Assembly (NCBI GenBank): GCA_964590135.1
Contig: CAZPVX010000010.1
Coordinates: forward strand, 1-64,000
Reading direction: 5' to 3'
From: JBDHWI01 sp964590135
GTDB taxonomy: Bacteria > Chloroflexota > Anaerolineae > J036 > Brachytrichaceae
Length of the DNA stretch: 64,000 nt
Positions 1-9,983 of the stretch are shown piece after piece (within the stretch, counting starts at the first letter, position 1; every line of letters starts with the position of its first letter). The translations under genes and the position numbers were made by a program. A model generated the notes under the pieces. That model was given only the letters and a program-made list of their open reading frames with translations. It had not been told where the DNA came from and ran no database searches.

Positions 1-2117
<2,117 letters not shown>

Positions 2118-2123
2118 GTCTCC

Positions 2124-2139
2124 CTCTTCGATCGAAGAG
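2124..2139. promoter_or_regulatory. Perfect 16-bp palindrome overlapping the metH ribosome-binding site
   Basis: CTCTTCGATCGAAGAG reads identically on both strands and ends inside the GAGGGAG Shine-Dalgarno sequence of metH, 7 bases before its start codon. It could be an operator or a small RNA fold that masks the ribosome-binding site. No homologous regulator site is recognised, so the function is inference. Confidence 0.4.
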
Positions 2140-2205
2140 CACCAATGATACCTTTCGGTGTGAGCGAGATGGTTGGGAAGGTGAGAAAGCAAGTGAGGGG
2201 CAAGT

Positions 2206-3168
2206 ATGAAGATGCGATATTCAAAGTTTGGCCTTCAAAATTCATGGCGCGTTGGCGTGATGCTGGCTGCGGTGTTGATGGCGGGTTGCGTAGCGCCGCC
2301 GGCCCTTCGACCGACCGAGGCCATTGCGCGACCGACTGCAACCACGCCGGCGCAAATGGCGCTTGCCGATCTCATCGCGCCCGATGCGAAGCTGGAGACG
2401 ATCTTCGCCGGCAACGATCTCTTTGAGGGTCCGTTGTGGCTGCCAGATGGTCGTTGGCTGGTGAGCGAGATTGCCGCGAACACGGTCTGGCAATTCGACA
2501 TGCTGGGCAACAAGTCGGTTTTCATGCGACCCTCGAACAACGCGAATGGGCGCGCGCTCGACGCCGGCGGCCGCATCATTCAAGCCGAGCACGGCAGCGC
2601 GTCGGTTGCGCAGCTTGCACTGGATGGCAAGCGCGTTGTGCTGGCGGACCAGTTTGAGGGGAAGCGATTCAACAGCCCCAATGACATCGCCATCAGGCGC
2701 GATGGCACGATCTGGTTCAGTGACCCGTCGTTTGGCCTGGGTGACCGCAAGAGCGAATTGGGCTTCACCGGCGTATTCAAGCGCAATTCAAAAACCAGCG
2801 CAGTGACGCTATTGACGAAAGCGCTCGATATGCCAAATGGCATCGCGTTCTCGCCCGACGAGCGCATTGCCTACATCAGCGCGAGCAACCGTATTACCGC
2901 GTTTCCCATCAACGCCGACGGCACGCTGGGCGATGGCAAAGATTTTGGCGCCGGCAATGATGGCTTGAAGGTCGATTCCTTTGGTAATCTGTGGAGCACC
3001 GGCGACAGCAGCGTGACGATCTATGCGCCGGATGGCCGGCTGCTTGGCCGCATTCCGACGCCCGAAACGACGACTAACCTCGCCTTTGGCGGGCCGGATG
3101 GCAAGACCGTGTTCATCACCACGTTCAAGGGTGTGTATCGCATTGAGGCGAAGGTGAAACTGACATGA
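2206..3168 (+). CDS. SMP-30/gluconolactonase-like lipoprotein
   Basis: A 320-residue exported beta-propeller of the SMP-30/gluconolactonase/LRE type, a family of calcium-dependent lactonases. Residues 1-28 form a lipoprotein signal peptide ending in the lipobox LMAGC (Cys28), so the protein is probably anchored on the outer face of the membrane. Propeller motifs are FEGPLWLPDG, NSPNDIAIRRDG with FSDPSFG, and MPNGIAFSPDE, in the usual order and spacing. The ATG at 2206 follows a GAGGGG ribosome-binding site. It starts a run of plus-strand genes but has no obvious functional link to them. The natural substrate cannot be inferred; this fold also covers arylesterases and strictosidine-synthase-like proteins. 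Confidence 0.85.
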   Translation: MKMRYSKFGLQNSWRVGVMLAAVLMAGCVAPPALRPTEAIARPTATTPAQMALADLIAPDAKLETIFAGNDLFEGPLWLPDGRWLVSEIAANTVWQFDMLGNKSVFMRPSNNANGRALDAGGRIIQAEHGSASVAQLALDGKRVVLADQFEGKRFNSPNDIAIRRDGTIWFSDPSFGLGDRKSELGFTGVFKRNSKTSAVTLLTKALDMPNGIAFSPDERIAYISASNRITAFPINADGTLGDGKDFGAGNDGLKVDSFGNLWSTGDSSVTIYAPDGRLLGRIPTPETTTNLAFGGPDGKTVFITTFKGVYRIEAKVKLT

Positions 3169-3200
3169 ACAACGATCCAAAACCGTAAAATGCCGCGACA

Positions 3201-3752
3201 ATGATCGTCATCCATTCTTACAACCTGCAGTGGCCAGATGAGTTTGAGCAGATACGCGCCGGCGTCGCGCATGTGCTTGGGCCGCTCGCCCTGCGCATCG
3301 ACCACATCGGCTCCACCTCGGTGCCAGGTTTGGGCGCAAAGGATGTGATCGACATGCAAGTTACTGTTGCAGAACTCGCCAGTGAAGTGAAGCGGCGCAT
3401 GGTCGACGCCGGCTTCCGGATTGGACGCCATACATACGACCATGTGCCGGAGGGCGAAGATGCGACGCCGGCGCGGTGGCAGAAGCTGTTGTTTCATGAG
3501 ATGGCCGCCCAGCGTCCCGCCAACATCCACGTACGCAAGTTGGGCAACCCCAATCAACGCTATCCGCTGCTTTTTCGCGACTATTTGCGCGCGCACCCAA
3601 AATCTGCGATGACGGTCGAGCGCATCAAGCGCGAATTGGCAAAGCATCATGGCGATGATGTGGAGACGTACTACGACATCAAGGATCCGGTCTACGATTT
3701 GATCTGGGATGCTGCGCAAGACTGGGCGAGATACACCAATTGGCAACCTTGA
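3201..3752 (+). CDS. GrpB family protein (UPF0157)
   Basis: A 183-residue cytoplasmic protein of the GrpB/UPF0157 family, related to nucleotidyltransferase folds and also found fused to dephospho-CoA kinase. Characteristic features are the early W-x-x-F stretch, the core motif DHIGSTSVPGLGAKDVIDMQ (about residues 31-50), and a C-terminal segment ending in DLIWDAAQDWA. Length is typical for the stand-alone family. The biochemical role of GrpB proteins is not established. The next gene begins about 30 bases downstream, so co-transcription is likely. Confidence 0.88.
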   Translation: MIVIHSYNLQWPDEFEQIRAGVAHVLGPLALRIDHIGSTSVPGLGAKDVIDMQVTVAELASEVKRRMVDAGFRIGRHTYDHVPEGEDATPARWQKLLFHEMAAQRPANIHVRKLGNPNQRYPLLFRDYLRAHPKSAMTVERIKRELAKHHGDDVETYYDIKDPVYDLIWDAAQDWARYTNWQP

Positions 3753-3783
3753 ATGGGAGCTTGCCAGGGAGCAGAAAACACGC

Positions 3784-4476
3784 ATGAGACAACAAGCGCT
3801 GATGATGGCTGCATATCTCGAAGCCGGCAAGAAAAAAGTGTTTGCCTGCGCGGTTGATTGGCCGGGTTGGAGCCGCGCCGGGCGGGATGAGACAGCGGCG
3901 TTGCAAACGCTCATCGCCTATGCGCCGCGCTATGCCGGCGTGCTGCGCGCAGCCGGCATACCTTTCACCATGCCGGCGTCGATTGATGCGCTCAATGTGA
4001 TCGAGCGGGTGCAGGGCAGCACAGGCGCTGACTTTGGCGTGCCGGCCATCGTGCCAATGTGCGATGCCGAACCCGTCACGGCAAAAGACTTGCCGCGCTT
4101 GCAAGCCCTGCTGCGGGCATATTGGCAAGCCTTCGATGACGTTGTGCTGCGCGCCAAGGGCAAGACATTGCGCACTGGCCCACGCGGCGGCGGGCGCGAC
4201 TTGCACAAGATGGTGGAGCACGTGCTGGGCGCGGAGGCCGGCTACCTGAGTTCGGTTGCCTGGAAACCGCCGAAGCTGGAGGCCGGCGACGTCATCGCGC
4301 AGCAGCCGGCTATACGACAGGCTGTGCTGGACGCGCTGGAGTCTGCCGTGAAAAAGGGCTTGCCGGCGCATGGGCCGCGCGGTGGGAAGATCTGGCCGGC
4401 GCGCTATTTCGTCCGTCGTGTGGGCTGGCATGCGCTGGATCACGCCTGGGAAATCGAAGATCGGCTGATAAATTGA
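3784..4476 (+). CDS. Conserved hypothetical protein, DinB-like C-terminus
   Basis: A 230-residue soluble protein. The N-terminal part carries AGKKKVFACAVDWPGWSRAG, a HicB-like beta-strand pattern. The C-terminal half has helices ending in GWHALDHAWEIEDR, a signature shared with DinB-like four-helix-bundle proteins of unknown function. The ATG at 3784 was chosen because the reading frame upstream overlaps grpB and an AGGGAG lies about 10 bases before it. Metal binding, as in DinB proteins, is possible through the histidines but is not demonstrated. Confidence 0.7.
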   Translation: MRQQALMMAAYLEAGKKKVFACAVDWPGWSRAGRDETAALQTLIAYAPRYAGVLRAAGIPFTMPASIDALNVIERVQGSTGADFGVPAIVPMCDAEPVTAKDLPRLQALLRAYWQAFDDVVLRAKGKTLRTGPRGGGRDLHKMVEHVLGAEAGYLSSVAWKPPKLEAGDVIAQQPAIRQAVLDALESAVKKGLPAHGPRGGKIWPARYFVRRVGWHALDHAWEIEDRLIN

Positions 4477-4496
4477 GCGCTTGCTCATTTTGCCAG

Positions 4497-4525
4497 TTGA
4501 CCCTTGAATCCAATTTGGACATATC
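4497..4525 (+). promoter_or_regulatory. Possible sigma70 promoter for the PhyH-like gene
   Basis: TTGACC, a 17-base spacer and CATATC lie 30-60 bases upstream of the ATG at 4556. The -35 is good and the -10 weak, so this is only a candidate. Confidence 0.3.
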
Positions 4526-4555
4526 TAAGCGATACCCAACAGGAGGTATTCACAA

Positions 4556-5440
4556 ATGGGAAAATACAGAGTATTGGACGAAACGCAGGTTCAGAGCTTT
4601 CTGGACAAGGGCTACCTGGTCGTGCATGACTGCCTTGATCTGAGCATTTCCAACCGCTGGATTGAGGAGGCGTATGGCCGGCTGGGCTATGACAAGAATG
4701 ACCCATCCACATGGCAAAAGGACATCGTATGGATGGATCACAAAAACCGGATGCCGGTGAAACAGCTTGCGCCGAAGGCGTGGGATGCCATCCTCGACGT
4801 CGTTGGCGGTGAAGATCGCCTTGAGCCGCAGGTGATGAAACTGAACGAGAGTGGTCACTTCACCACGATCAACTCGTTCGAGTGGTCGGACTCGTTCATC
4901 GTCAACTTCCGGCGCGGGGCCGACAAGCCATGGCAACCACCCTCGCCGCAGGTGGGCGGCTGGCACAAGGACGGCAGCTACTTCCGCCACTTCATCGACA
5001 GCCGCGAGCAGGCGCTGCTCACTATCGTGCTGTGGTCGGATATGCGACACATGGGGGGCGGCACGTTCATCGCGCCGGATTCCGTGCGCGTGGTGGCGCG
5101 GTATCTCTATGAGCATCCCGAAGGCGTCGATCCGCACGATTTCAATTTCCAGGAGATGATCAAGCAATGCGGGCAGTTTGAAGAGTTGACCGGCAAAGCC
5201 GGCGACTTTGTGATCCTGCATCCGTTCATGCTGCACGCCTCGTCGCAAAACGTGATCGGCATCCCGCGCTTCATGAGCAACCCGCCCATCGTCTTGAAGG
5301 AGCCGATGAACCTGAATCGCGCGAACCTCGAGGACTTCTCGCTGCTGGAGCGGGCGACGCTGCATTACATCGGACTAGAGCGGCTGGACTTCAAACCGTT
5401 GAAGCCACGCCAAGCGTTCTGGTCGGCGCTGCCGGCATGA
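4556..5440 (+). CDS. Phytanoyl-CoA dioxygenase (PhyH) family protein
   Basis: A 294-residue Fe(II)/2-oxoglutarate-dependent oxygenase of the PhyH family. The metal-binding facial triad is visible as H-x-D in GGWHKDGSYF and the distal histidine in ILHPFMLHASS. A following Arg/Asn-rich stretch could bind 2-oxoglutarate. GGGTFIAPDSV matches the usual core strand. Start choice is clear: AGGAGGT precedes the ATG by 8 bases. The substrate cannot be read from sequence; PhyH relatives hydroxylate lipids, amino acids and secondary metabolites. It stands between the DinB-like gene and a hairpin that may end its transcript. Confidence 0.88.
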   Translation: MGKYRVLDETQVQSFLDKGYLVVHDCLDLSISNRWIEEAYGRLGYDKNDPSTWQKDIVWMDHKNRMPVKQLAPKAWDAILDVVGGEDRLEPQVMKLNESGHFTTINSFEWSDSFIVNFRRGADKPWQPPSPQVGGWHKDGSYFRHFIDSREQALLTIVLWSDMRHMGGGTFIAPDSVRVVARYLYEHPEGVDPHDFNFQEMIKQCGQFEELTGKAGDFVILHPFMLHASSQNVIGIPRFMSNPPIVLKEPMNLNRANLEDFSLLERATLHYIGLERLDFKPLKPRQAFWSALPA

Positions 5441-5455
5441 TGGATGCGTGAAGTG

Positions 5456-5488
5456 AGCGCACATGGCCTTGTGGTAGCCATGTGCGCT
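5456..5488 (+). terminator. Hairpin downstream of the PhyH-like gene
   Basis: A perfect 12-bp stem (AGCGCACATGGC with GCCATGTGCGCT) and a 9-base loop start 16 bases after the stop codon. No T-tract follows, so it may be a weak terminator or a 3'-end protecting hairpin. Confidence 0.5.
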
Positions 5489-5568
5489 TCCCTGTCGCTT
5501 GGCTGTGTGATCTCGACGCGCCGCATCCCGCCGCATCAACCCTTGCCGCAAGCAACGTTTTGCACGAT

Positions 5569-5587
5569 TTGTGGCCGCCGGCCACAA
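5569..5587. promoter_or_regulatory. Dyad TTGTGGCCG-C-CGGCCACAA upstream of the DUF402 gene
   Basis: Nine-base perfect inverted arms around a single C, ending about 22 bases before the DUF402 start codon. The position fits an operator overlapping the core promoter (TAAAGT follows). No cognate regulator is nearby. Confidence 0.4.
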
Positions 5588-5609
5588 GCGGTAAAGTTGG
5601 CGTGTGCAA

Positions 5610-6143
5610 ATGAATTTCGTGCAAAAGCAAAAGCGCGGCAAAGGCAGCGGCCAGTGGCCGGCGTATGTGCTGGGCGAAGATGAGCATGGCACGTGGCTGT
5701 TCTGCCCCGCCGGCACGTCGTATCGCAGTTGGAACACGCAGGGCCAGTTTGTCTTTTCGGGCGAAGTGGGGCAGGGTGACCGCGATGCCGGCATGGCGGT
5801 GGTCCACTTGATCCCGCGCGCAGGCTGGTGGATCGCGTCGTGGTGGGACGACGTTGCTGGCCGGCGCATCAGCATCGACATTTGCACGCCGCCGGCGCTG
5901 GCTGATGACGTTTGGCACTATGATGACCTTGAACTCGATCTGCAGGCATTTTGTGACGGCGTCGTTGTGACTGAAGATGAGGCGGAGTTTGCTGCGGCCC
6001 TTGCCGCCGGCGAGATGTCTGCGAAAGAGGCAAGTGCCGCGCGCGCAGCCGCAGACGAAGTGAGGCAGATGCTTCATCTGCGCGCAGAGCCGTTTGGCGC
6101 GGCCGGCTGGGCAAAGTTGGATGCGGCGTTGAAAGAGCGATAG
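5610..6143 (+). CDS. DUF402 domain protein
   Basis: A 177-residue DUF402 protein. The family includes nucleoside di-/triphosphate phosphatases and RNA-binding modules. The fold is seen in QKQKRGKGSGQWPAYVLGED, the aromatic RAGWWIASWW segment, the ISIDICTPP strand, and the acidic WHYDDLELDLQ motif that binds metal in characterised relatives. A helical tail (about residues 125-175) follows. A GTG six bases upstream is also possible; no clear ribosome-binding site decides. Transcription ends at the strong terminator just behind the stop codon. Confidence 0.82.
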   Translation: MNFVQKQKRGKGSGQWPAYVLGEDEHGTWLFCPAGTSYRSWNTQGQFVFSGEVGQGDRDAGMAVVHLIPRAGWWIASWWDDVAGRRISIDICTPPALADDVWHYDDLELDLQAFCDGVVVTEDEAEFAAALAAGEMSAKEASAARAAADEVRQMLHLRAEPFGAAGWAKLDAALKER

Positions 6144-6176
6144 GGGTGAAACGCTTTGGGGTTTCACCCCTTTTTT
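6143..6176 (+). terminator. Rho-independent terminator of the DUF402 gene
   Basis: GGGGTGAAAC pairs perfectly with GTTTCACCCC across an 8-base loop and is followed by TTTTTT. It overlaps the end of the gene and separates it from the convergent minus-strand gene. Confidence 0.92.
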
Positions 6177-6179
6177 GCA

Positions 6180-7601
6180 TCACGCGTGCCGGTGTACCGA
6201 CCAGCCGAGATACTTGCTCAATGCCTCGCCCACGGCGTCGGCACACAGGCTCATGTTCATCGCTACATGATGCTCGAAGCCATTCTCACAGATGTAGCGC
6301 AATAGCTTCTGCATGTTGTTCACGCGCACCACGCCATAGCCGCCGAAGGTGCTGAGTGGGTCGGCAGTGGCCTCACCCTCGCCGACATAGGCCGCGATGC
6401 GGCCGTTGAAGTCATCGGTGCTGACGCGGCAGAAGGTGAACGGTTCGGCCTTCACGCGGCCATACATCGTGCCGTAGGTGTTTGCGGAGCCGACGGTGCC
6501 GGCGATGATCTCCTGATACTCCATCACCGGGATGTCGGTGAACACCTGCGCCGGCAGGTTCGAGCAGTGGAATACCACGGCCTTGTCGGGGTCTTCACCG
6601 TAATTGTTGTTCCAATCGACCAGCGCGCTCGGCTTGTTTGCCGCCAGCGCCATCGCATACATGCCCACCACGCCGGCGACATCGGTCTCGCACGCGCTGC
6701 TCTGCAGGCGGTCGCTCATCATGCTCATCACCGTGCAAGGCACCACGCCGAAATACTCTTCCATCGACGTCCAGCATTGGATCGCCGTCATGTCAAGTTC
6801 GGTCTCGTCCATCCAGCGCTCAATCACCACACCGAGCTTGGCCATCTTGTTGAGCGCCTCTTGCGGCACCCTCGGGCCGACGTTGGCGTAGCGGCGGATG
6901 CGCTCGATGTATTCCTTCACCGCTGCGTCATCGTTGCTGAGTTTGTTGATGCGGCCAAACGCCTCGCTCAAGTCCAGCGTCTCGACCGAGATGCCGCTCA
7001 ATTCAAGCAGTTTCTCGCTGTAGCGCACGGTGTTGAAAGCTTGCGGGCGCGCGCCCAATGCGCCGACGCGGGCATGCTTCAAGCCCTTCACCACGCGGCA
7101 GGTGCCGGCGAAGCTGCGCAGGTCCTTGCGAAACACCTCACCCCTCGGATCACAGGTGTGTAATGTGGTGAGCGAGAACTTGATGCCATATTGCGTCAGG
7201 TTGTTGCACGCGCTCATCTTGCCGCAGAAGCTGTCGCGGCGGTCCTTGATCGTCATGTTCGCGGCATCATCGTTAAACGCTTGCACCAGCACCGGCACAT
7301 TCAAATCGGCCCAGCGGATGGTGTTGGCGATCGGGCGCTCTTCGCCGAAGTTGGGCAGCGTGATGAGGATGCCGTCGATCTTGTCGCGATTGGCCTTGAA
7401 CAAGTCGGCGCATTTGTGGGCGTCGGCGTTGCTTTCAACCGAGCCGTAGGGCGAATCTTCGGGCGTCAGGCAGATGGCGTCGATGCCCTCCTGTGCCAGC
7501 ACTTCGAGGATGGTCTTGCGGCCAGTGTCGCAGAGGTGCGAGGGAAAGAAGCCTCGGTTCCCGACAATTACGCCGAGGGTGGGGCGCTTTTGTGTTGTCA
7601 T
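6180..7601 (-). CDS. L-fucose/L-arabinose isomerase-family protein
   Basis: A 473-residue cytoplasmic protein of the fucose/arabinose isomerase superfamily, which interconverts aldoses and ketoses using a divalent metal. It opens with GVIVGNRGFFPSHLC and has the long conserved blocks RRDSFCGKMSACNNL, GALGARPQAFNTVRYSEKLL and CWTSMEEYFGVVPC. The C-terminal active-site region includes SACETDVAGVV, DWNNNYGEDPD, FHCSNLP and EFEHHVA-like FEHHVAMN. Length matches the actinobacterial and chloroflexal branch annotated as L-fucose-isomerase-like. The actual sugar is unknown. It is the last gene of a minus-strand run; no strong ribosome-binding site is seen. Confidence 0.85.
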   Translation of the reverse strand: MTTQKRPTLGVIVGNRGFFPSHLCDTGRKTILEVLAQEGIDAICLTPEDSPYGSVESNADAHKCADLFKANRDKIDGILITLPNFGEERPIANTIRWADLNVPVLVQAFNDDAANMTIKDRRDSFCGKMSACNNLTQYGIKFSLTTLHTCDPRGEVFRKDLRSFAGTCRVVKGLKHARVGALGARPQAFNTVRYSEKLLELSGISVETLDLSEAFGRINKLSNDDAAVKEYIERIRRYANVGPRVPQEALNKMAKLGVVIERWMDETELDMTAIQCWTSMEEYFGVVPCTVMSMMSDRLQSSACETDVAGVVGMYAMALAANKPSALVDWNNNYGEDPDKAVVFHCSNLPAQVFTDIPVMEYQEIIAGTVGSANTYGTMYGRVKAEPFTFCRVSTDDFNGRIAAYVGEGEATADPLSTFGGYGVVRVNNMQKLLRYICENGFEHHVAMNMSLCADAVGEALSKYLGWSVHRHA

Positions 7602-7644
7602 GGCAAGCTAGGTTTAGTTGATGCAGGGCAAGTTCGCAAGCGTC

Positions 7645-8820
7645 TCATCGCGATGCCTGGACTTTCAGCCGGCGCAGCAGCACCTCAGCCGCAGCGAGTG
7701 AGAACGCCGGCAGATTCACGCTGCCCATCACCCGCAACTCCTCTGTGAGGGTCGTCTCCTCATCCAGAAACTTGAACACGCGCTGCGGCGGGTTGCGCGA
7801 GAACAGATCGGTGAATACCTGCTTGCCGGCATCGCGGCGTTTCTCCAGCACGTTCAGCAGGGTGCTGTCGAATAATTCAAAACGCCTGTTGCGCAATGGC
7901 GTTTTGAAGAATGGCGCGCCGGTGTCTTTCAGCGCCTGAGAGATCTGTCGAGAGTGTTGCTGGATGCGGCGGAAGGTGTAGCCAGTGCTGGGTTTGGTGC
8001 GGCCGCCGGCGGCGCCGATGTTGATCACGCGGGCGCAGATCGGCGCCGGAAAAGGCGCGTCGGTCATCGGGATCACCCCGAACTCTTCATGCTGTGTTTT
8101 GTAATCAGTGATGCGCAACCGATCACGAATGTGGCTTTCAAGCGCGCGTGCATATTCATCACGCGCCAGCAGCTTGTCCGAAAAAACTGTGAACTCCACC
8201 AGCGCTGTGTATGGGTCGAAGGGCAGTACATACACGAAGCGCGTCTCGCCGGCTTGCGGGATGCGAAAGTCCATCAACGTCGCTTGCTGTGGGCTGAACT
8301 TTGCTTCGGATGTCTGAATCACCCAGCCGAGAAAATGCTGCAAGAGGAAGTGATGCTTGCCGGGTTGTGGCGTTGGCTTCTCGAATTGAATGCTGTTGAA
8401 GACCCATGCGCCCTCGTAGCGCCGGCCGCCTGCGATCAGCGCTGCGCCATCGGCCGCATCCTCCATGCCAGTCACTTCGCCAAATGCCTGCGTGATGTTT
8501 GGCTGCGATGCGATCCACCTGGCCATGAAGGTGTAGAAGTCGATGCCGCGAATCATCTTATAGCGATATGGCGCGATATCCAGCACCTGGTTGAAGCGAT
8601 GGCCGTGAAACGCAACATGATTCCAGGCGCGAAAAACGACCGGCTCAAATGCGCTCTTGCCGGCTTCCCAGAAACACCAGGTGCGGTCGTTCTCAGTCTT
8701 TGGCGCTTTGTCGATCAGCAGGATGCGCTTGTCGGTCAGGCCGGCCTGATTCAGGTGAAATGCCAGGCTCAGGCCGGCTGCGCCGGCGCCGGCGATGAGG
8801 TAGTCGAAGCGCTCGGGCAT
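7645..8820 (-). CDS. crtY: Lycopene beta-cyclase
   Basis: A 391-residue flavoprotein of the CrtY/CrtL family that cyclises the ends of lycopene to give beta-carotene. The N-terminal FAD-binding Rossmann motif is YLIAGAGAAGLSLAFHL, followed by the family signature NDRTWCFW. Further blocks are GGRTKPSTGYTF (about residue 265) and FFKTPLRNRRFELFD near the end. No other carotenoid gene is in the window, so it acts with enzymes encoded elsewhere. Its ATG directly follows the TGA of the upstream dipeptidase gene, indicating co-transcription. Confidence 0.92.
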   Translation of the reverse strand: MPERFDYLIAGAGAAGLSLAFHLNQAGLTDKRILLIDKAPKTENDRTWCFWEAGKSAFEPVVFRAWNHVAFHGHRFNQVLDIAPYRYKMIRGIDFYTFMARWIASQPNITQAFGEVTGMEDAADGAALIAGGRRYEGAWVFNSIQFEKPTPQPGKHHFLLQHFLGWVIQTSEAKFSPQQATLMDFRIPQAGETRFVYVLPFDPYTALVEFTVFSDKLLARDEYARALESHIRDRLRITDYKTQHEEFGVIPMTDAPFPAPICARVINIGAAGGRTKPSTGYTFRRIQQHSRQISQALKDTGAPFFKTPLRNRRFELFDSTLLNVLEKRRDAGKQVFTDLFSRNPPQRVFKFLDEETTLTEELRVMGSVNLPAFSLAAAEVLLRRLKVQASR

Positions 8821-9933
8821 TCAATTTGGCAGCGCCTCGCGCAGCACGCGCAGCCAGTTGCCATACATGATCTGGTCGACATGCGCCGGCGCATAGCCGC
8901 GCTGCAGCAACTCGTTGCCGATCTTGTAGTGGTCGCGCACCGTATCCAACTCGCGCGGAATTTCGTTGTAGCCCAACCCGCCGTCGAAGTCGCTGCCGAT
9001 GGCGGCATGATCGGCGTTGCCCGTGAGCTGGCAGATGTGGTCGATCATGCGAATCACGTCGTCGAGCGTGACGTCTTCCTTCTTGCCGCTCCAGTCTTTT
9101 TTCAGGAAGCGGTTGTATGGCACAACACCGATCACGCCGTTGCGCTCGGCCAGCATCTCGATGGCTTTGTCCGGCAGATGCCGCGCCGTCGGCAGATAGT
9201 GGTGCGCATTGCTGTGGCTGGCGATGATGTGCCTGCCCTGAAAGATGTCGAGTGCTTCGTAGAGCGACTCATGTGACATGTGGCTCACATCCAGCACAAC
9301 GCCGAGTTGCGCGATCATGTCGAGCAGCTCGTGGCCAAGTTTGGGCAGCCGGCCACCCTGCCATGTGCCGCCACAGTAGCGCGTGGTGTCCCATGCCGGC
9401 CCCACGATGCGCAAACCCATCTCGACCCAGCGCTCCAATTCCTTTGGCTCCAGAATGGGATCTGCGCCTTCCATCAGCATCACCAGGCCGACCTTGTGCA
9501 ACTCGGCAACTTCGGGTTTTTCCGGCGCCGGCGAATAGCCCAGTCCCCAGCTGCTCGTCACCGTTGCAAGCTCCTGCTGATTCGTCACCAGCATCACATG
9601 ATCGTCTTCGTCTGCCCAGCGGCGATAGAAGTCGAGTTGCTGCATGCCGAGCATATGCGCCTCTTCGGCATTGTGATACACCGGCAGATCATCGCTGATC
9701 TTGTGCCGCGCCGGCTCCGTGAAGATCGTCGCAAAAACCAGGCCGACCCGCCCGCGAATGAGGTCGGGCAGGCCGACGGTGCATGCGCCGCTTTGCTTCT
9801 CAACTGCGGTGCCGCGCTCCAACTCCCGCGTGGCGTGCGCGGCGCGCCGATAATCACGATGCTTGTTCAGCACGTTGTAGGCCATGTCCAGGTGTGCGTC
9901 AACGATGATTGGAAAAGGGTTTTTGTCAGTCAT
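8821..9933 (-). CDS. Membrane dipeptidase (peptidase M19, renal dipeptidase family)
   Basis: A 370-residue zinc dipeptidase hydrolysing dipeptides, including those with D-residues. The metal site is visible as VDAHLDMAY (first HxD), a bridging Glu in LMLMEGADP, the histidines in DVSHMSHES and ASHSNAHHY, and the late IGSDFDGG motif. Length is standard. There is no signal peptide, so it is probably cytoplasmic. It lies immediately upstream of crtY and 50 bases downstream of a lipoprotein gene on the same strand. Confidence 0.92.
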   Translation of the reverse strand: MTDKNPFPIIVDAHLDMAYNVLNKHRDYRRAAHATRELERGTAVEKQSGACTVGLPDLIRGRVGLVFATIFTEPARHKISDDLPVYHNAEEAHMLGMQQLDFYRRWADEDDHVMLVTNQQELATVTSSWGLGYSPAPEKPEVAELHKVGLVMLMEGADPILEPKELERWVEMGLRIVGPAWDTTRYCGGTWQGGRLPKLGHELLDMIAQLGVVLDVSHMSHESLYEALDIFQGRHIIASHSNAHHYLPTARHLPDKAIEMLAERNGVIGVVPYNRFLKKDWSGKKEDVTLDDVIRMIDHICQLTGNADHAAIGSDFDGGLGYNEIPRELDTVRDHYKIGNELLQRGYAPAHVDQIMYGNWLRVLREALPN

Positions 9934-9983
9934 GAAATTGTCTCAAAACCAAACAGGTCTCAGGGGCTTGTCCGGTTTGCAGT

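Noticed and set aside
7954..9276. A 440-codon plus-strand frame opposite crtY and the M19 gene
   Set aside because: Antisense shadow with no recognisable protein features.
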